A program made the translations under genes and the position numbers. This document shows positions 62,935-64,000 of a DNA stretch of 64,000 nucleotides, one piece after another; within the stretch, counting starts at the first letter, position 1, and each line of letters opens with the position of its first letter. Under the pieces are notes generated by a model, which worked only from the letters and a program-made list of their open reading frames with translations, did not search any database and had not been told where the DNA came from. Where the stretch lies: the NCBI GenBank assembly GCA_037903475.1, contig JBAJFG010000370.1, positions 682,001-746,000 of the forward strand, read 5' to 3'. The DNA is from Ancylostoma caninum (lineage: Eukaryota; Nematoda; Chromadorea; Rhabditida; Ancylostomatidae).

Positions 62935-63185
62935 TACACCAGTGCCCGCATGCGTCATTGAGAATATCCATGGCATATGTGTCAACTTACCCAAGGGTCG
63001 CATACAACAGCAGAACAACCATGGGTAAATTTGGTAACACGCTACCCCGGGTAATCTCAGCATGCGACCTCAAATTTACAAGTTGTTTACCCCTTAGCGA
63101 CGTCTTTTATACCCAGCTGCTACCCACTAGTAATCACACTCATAGATATAAGGTTACCCATCCTATAAGCGCATCTGAGCCTAGT
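62935..63185 (-). repeat. Palindromic MITE family, long-form copy, reversed
   Basis: Read on the - strand it has the long-form order: GGATGGGTAACC, ATTACTAGTGGGTAGCAGC, TGGGTATAAAAGACGTCGC, GGGGTAAACAAC and terminal GAGATTACCCGGGGTAGCG-type blocks. Confidence 0.65.
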
Positions 63186-63234
63186 CCAATATCCACTGAC
63201 TAGACACGAGTCAAACAGAAAACGACAGCATGAT

Positions 63235-63375
63235 CCTGACCAATTTCCTGCGTCCGCATGGGTCATTGAAATTGTCAAGGGTAAATGTGTGAACACCACA
63301 CAAATTTACTCATTTTTACATTGGGGCCAACACGTTCACCCTGGGTAACCGCAATGATGCATCCAGGCCCTGGAG
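63235..63375. repeat. Palindromic MITE family, short-form copy
   Basis: A reversed terminus (GCATGGGTCATTGAAATTGT, AAGGGTAAATGTGTG) faces a forward terminus (CACGTTCACCCTGGGTAACC, GCAATGATGCATCCAGGCCC), giving inverted-repeat ends. Confidence 0.65.
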
Positions 63376-64000
63376 TTTCATTCGTGACCTTGTAAAACAT
63401 CCACGGGATCGAAGTGGTCAATACCATCTTATAGTTTTTATGACTCCTTTCAAGGATCAATTCGAAAGGACTCGAAAAACCTCGAAAAAAATAGGAGCCA
63501 CAAAGCAAAAGAAAAACACGTAACTTGACTTGCGATTTCCACAGCAAATCATAATTTCGTGAAATAAGTATTGATGAAAGATTCACATGCGAATATCTGC
63601 CCGAAATAAAGACCACAAAAAGGCCCGAGCCAATCGAAGAAAAACTGTAAGTCGTAGGAAAGAGTAGTTGGGATAAAAAGCAGATTCTCAGTAGAAGTTT
63701 GTAATGACATCCAGATAAGAGGCCTGGAAGATACGAATACGAATTGCAGCAATCCACAAGGCTGTCATAAATTTGTTACACAAACAACGTGAATTCAAAT
63801 ATCAAGCTCGCTGTTCTTATGGGAGAACCGGCTTAAAGATTCAGAAAGAAAAACTTGCTCGCATAAAACGAAAATCCTACTTAAGCGGCTCGGCGACTGC
63901 TATTCATGGAGAGGATTTTCGCGTAAGCGAATAAAATACGCATGTACGTTATATCATCCCGTTTCAGGTGAAAAAGCGGAAATCAGGTAAGAAGCTGGCA
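63376..64000. other. Window end, no supported gene
   Basis: A 160-codon - strand frame (63275-63757) has no recognisable domain and overlaps a MITE copy at its distal end. A + strand GTTTCAG near 63961-63967 could begin an exon that runs beyond the window. Confidence 0.3.

Overview
The window reads as nuclear DNA of a clade V (strongylid, hookworm-like) nematode. The evidence is two intron-rich genes with close Caenorhabditis counterparts, TTTCAG splice acceptors sitting 1-2 bases before start codons (the signature of spliced-leader trans-splicing), an AT-rich background, and a dense mix of DNA transposons, MITEs, minisatellites and a Penelope-like retroelement. No rRNA, intact tRNA gene, CRISPR array or bacterial operon was seen. 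The species assignment is inference.

Layout. 1-1855: possible 3' exons of an upstream gene and an inverted-repeat MITE. 1856-7017: complete 17-exon sel-1 (SEL1L) gene, 688 codons including stop, + strand. 7018-18370: a repeat island in order: a dead mariner (TA target duplication), a 1.5-kb hAT-like element (8-bp target duplication) carrying two inverted tRNA-like modules, an 82-bp minisatellite (about 26 units), a 78-bp minisatellite, and a 118-bp array ending in a 610-bp tandem duplication that reads as identical. 18371-21918: complete 10-exon mrps-5 (mitochondrial ribosomal protein uS5m), + strand, with a small MITE in intron 7. 21919-64000: gene-poor DNA. Three well-bounded exons lie on the - strand (49215-49156, 28237-28136, 27011-26673) followed by an AATAAA signal at 26569-26564. 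They may form one long-intron gene of unknown function. A complete Penelope-like element (29834-33200) sits between two of them.

The most interesting system is the Penelope-like element. It has an intact 867-codon ORF (reverse transcriptase plus GIY-YIG endonuclease), 350-bp inverted arms that read as identical, a 12-bp target duplication, and a minimal hammerhead ribozyme motif in each arm. The internal 83-bp direct-repeat copy begins within one base of the predicted ribozyme cleavage position, as expected if ribozyme cleavage set the 5' end of the RNA that was copied.

A second notable signal is a palindrome-rich MITE-like family (TTACCCATGGGTAA and GATGCATC words) with about ten copies, all between 33 kb and 64 kb. 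A third is a set of GC-richer islands full of homeodomain-, POU- and GATA-like words around the - strand exons, possibly regulatory modules. sel-1 (ER-associated degradation) and mrps-5 (mitochondrial translation) have unrelated jobs, and nothing indicates co-transcription.
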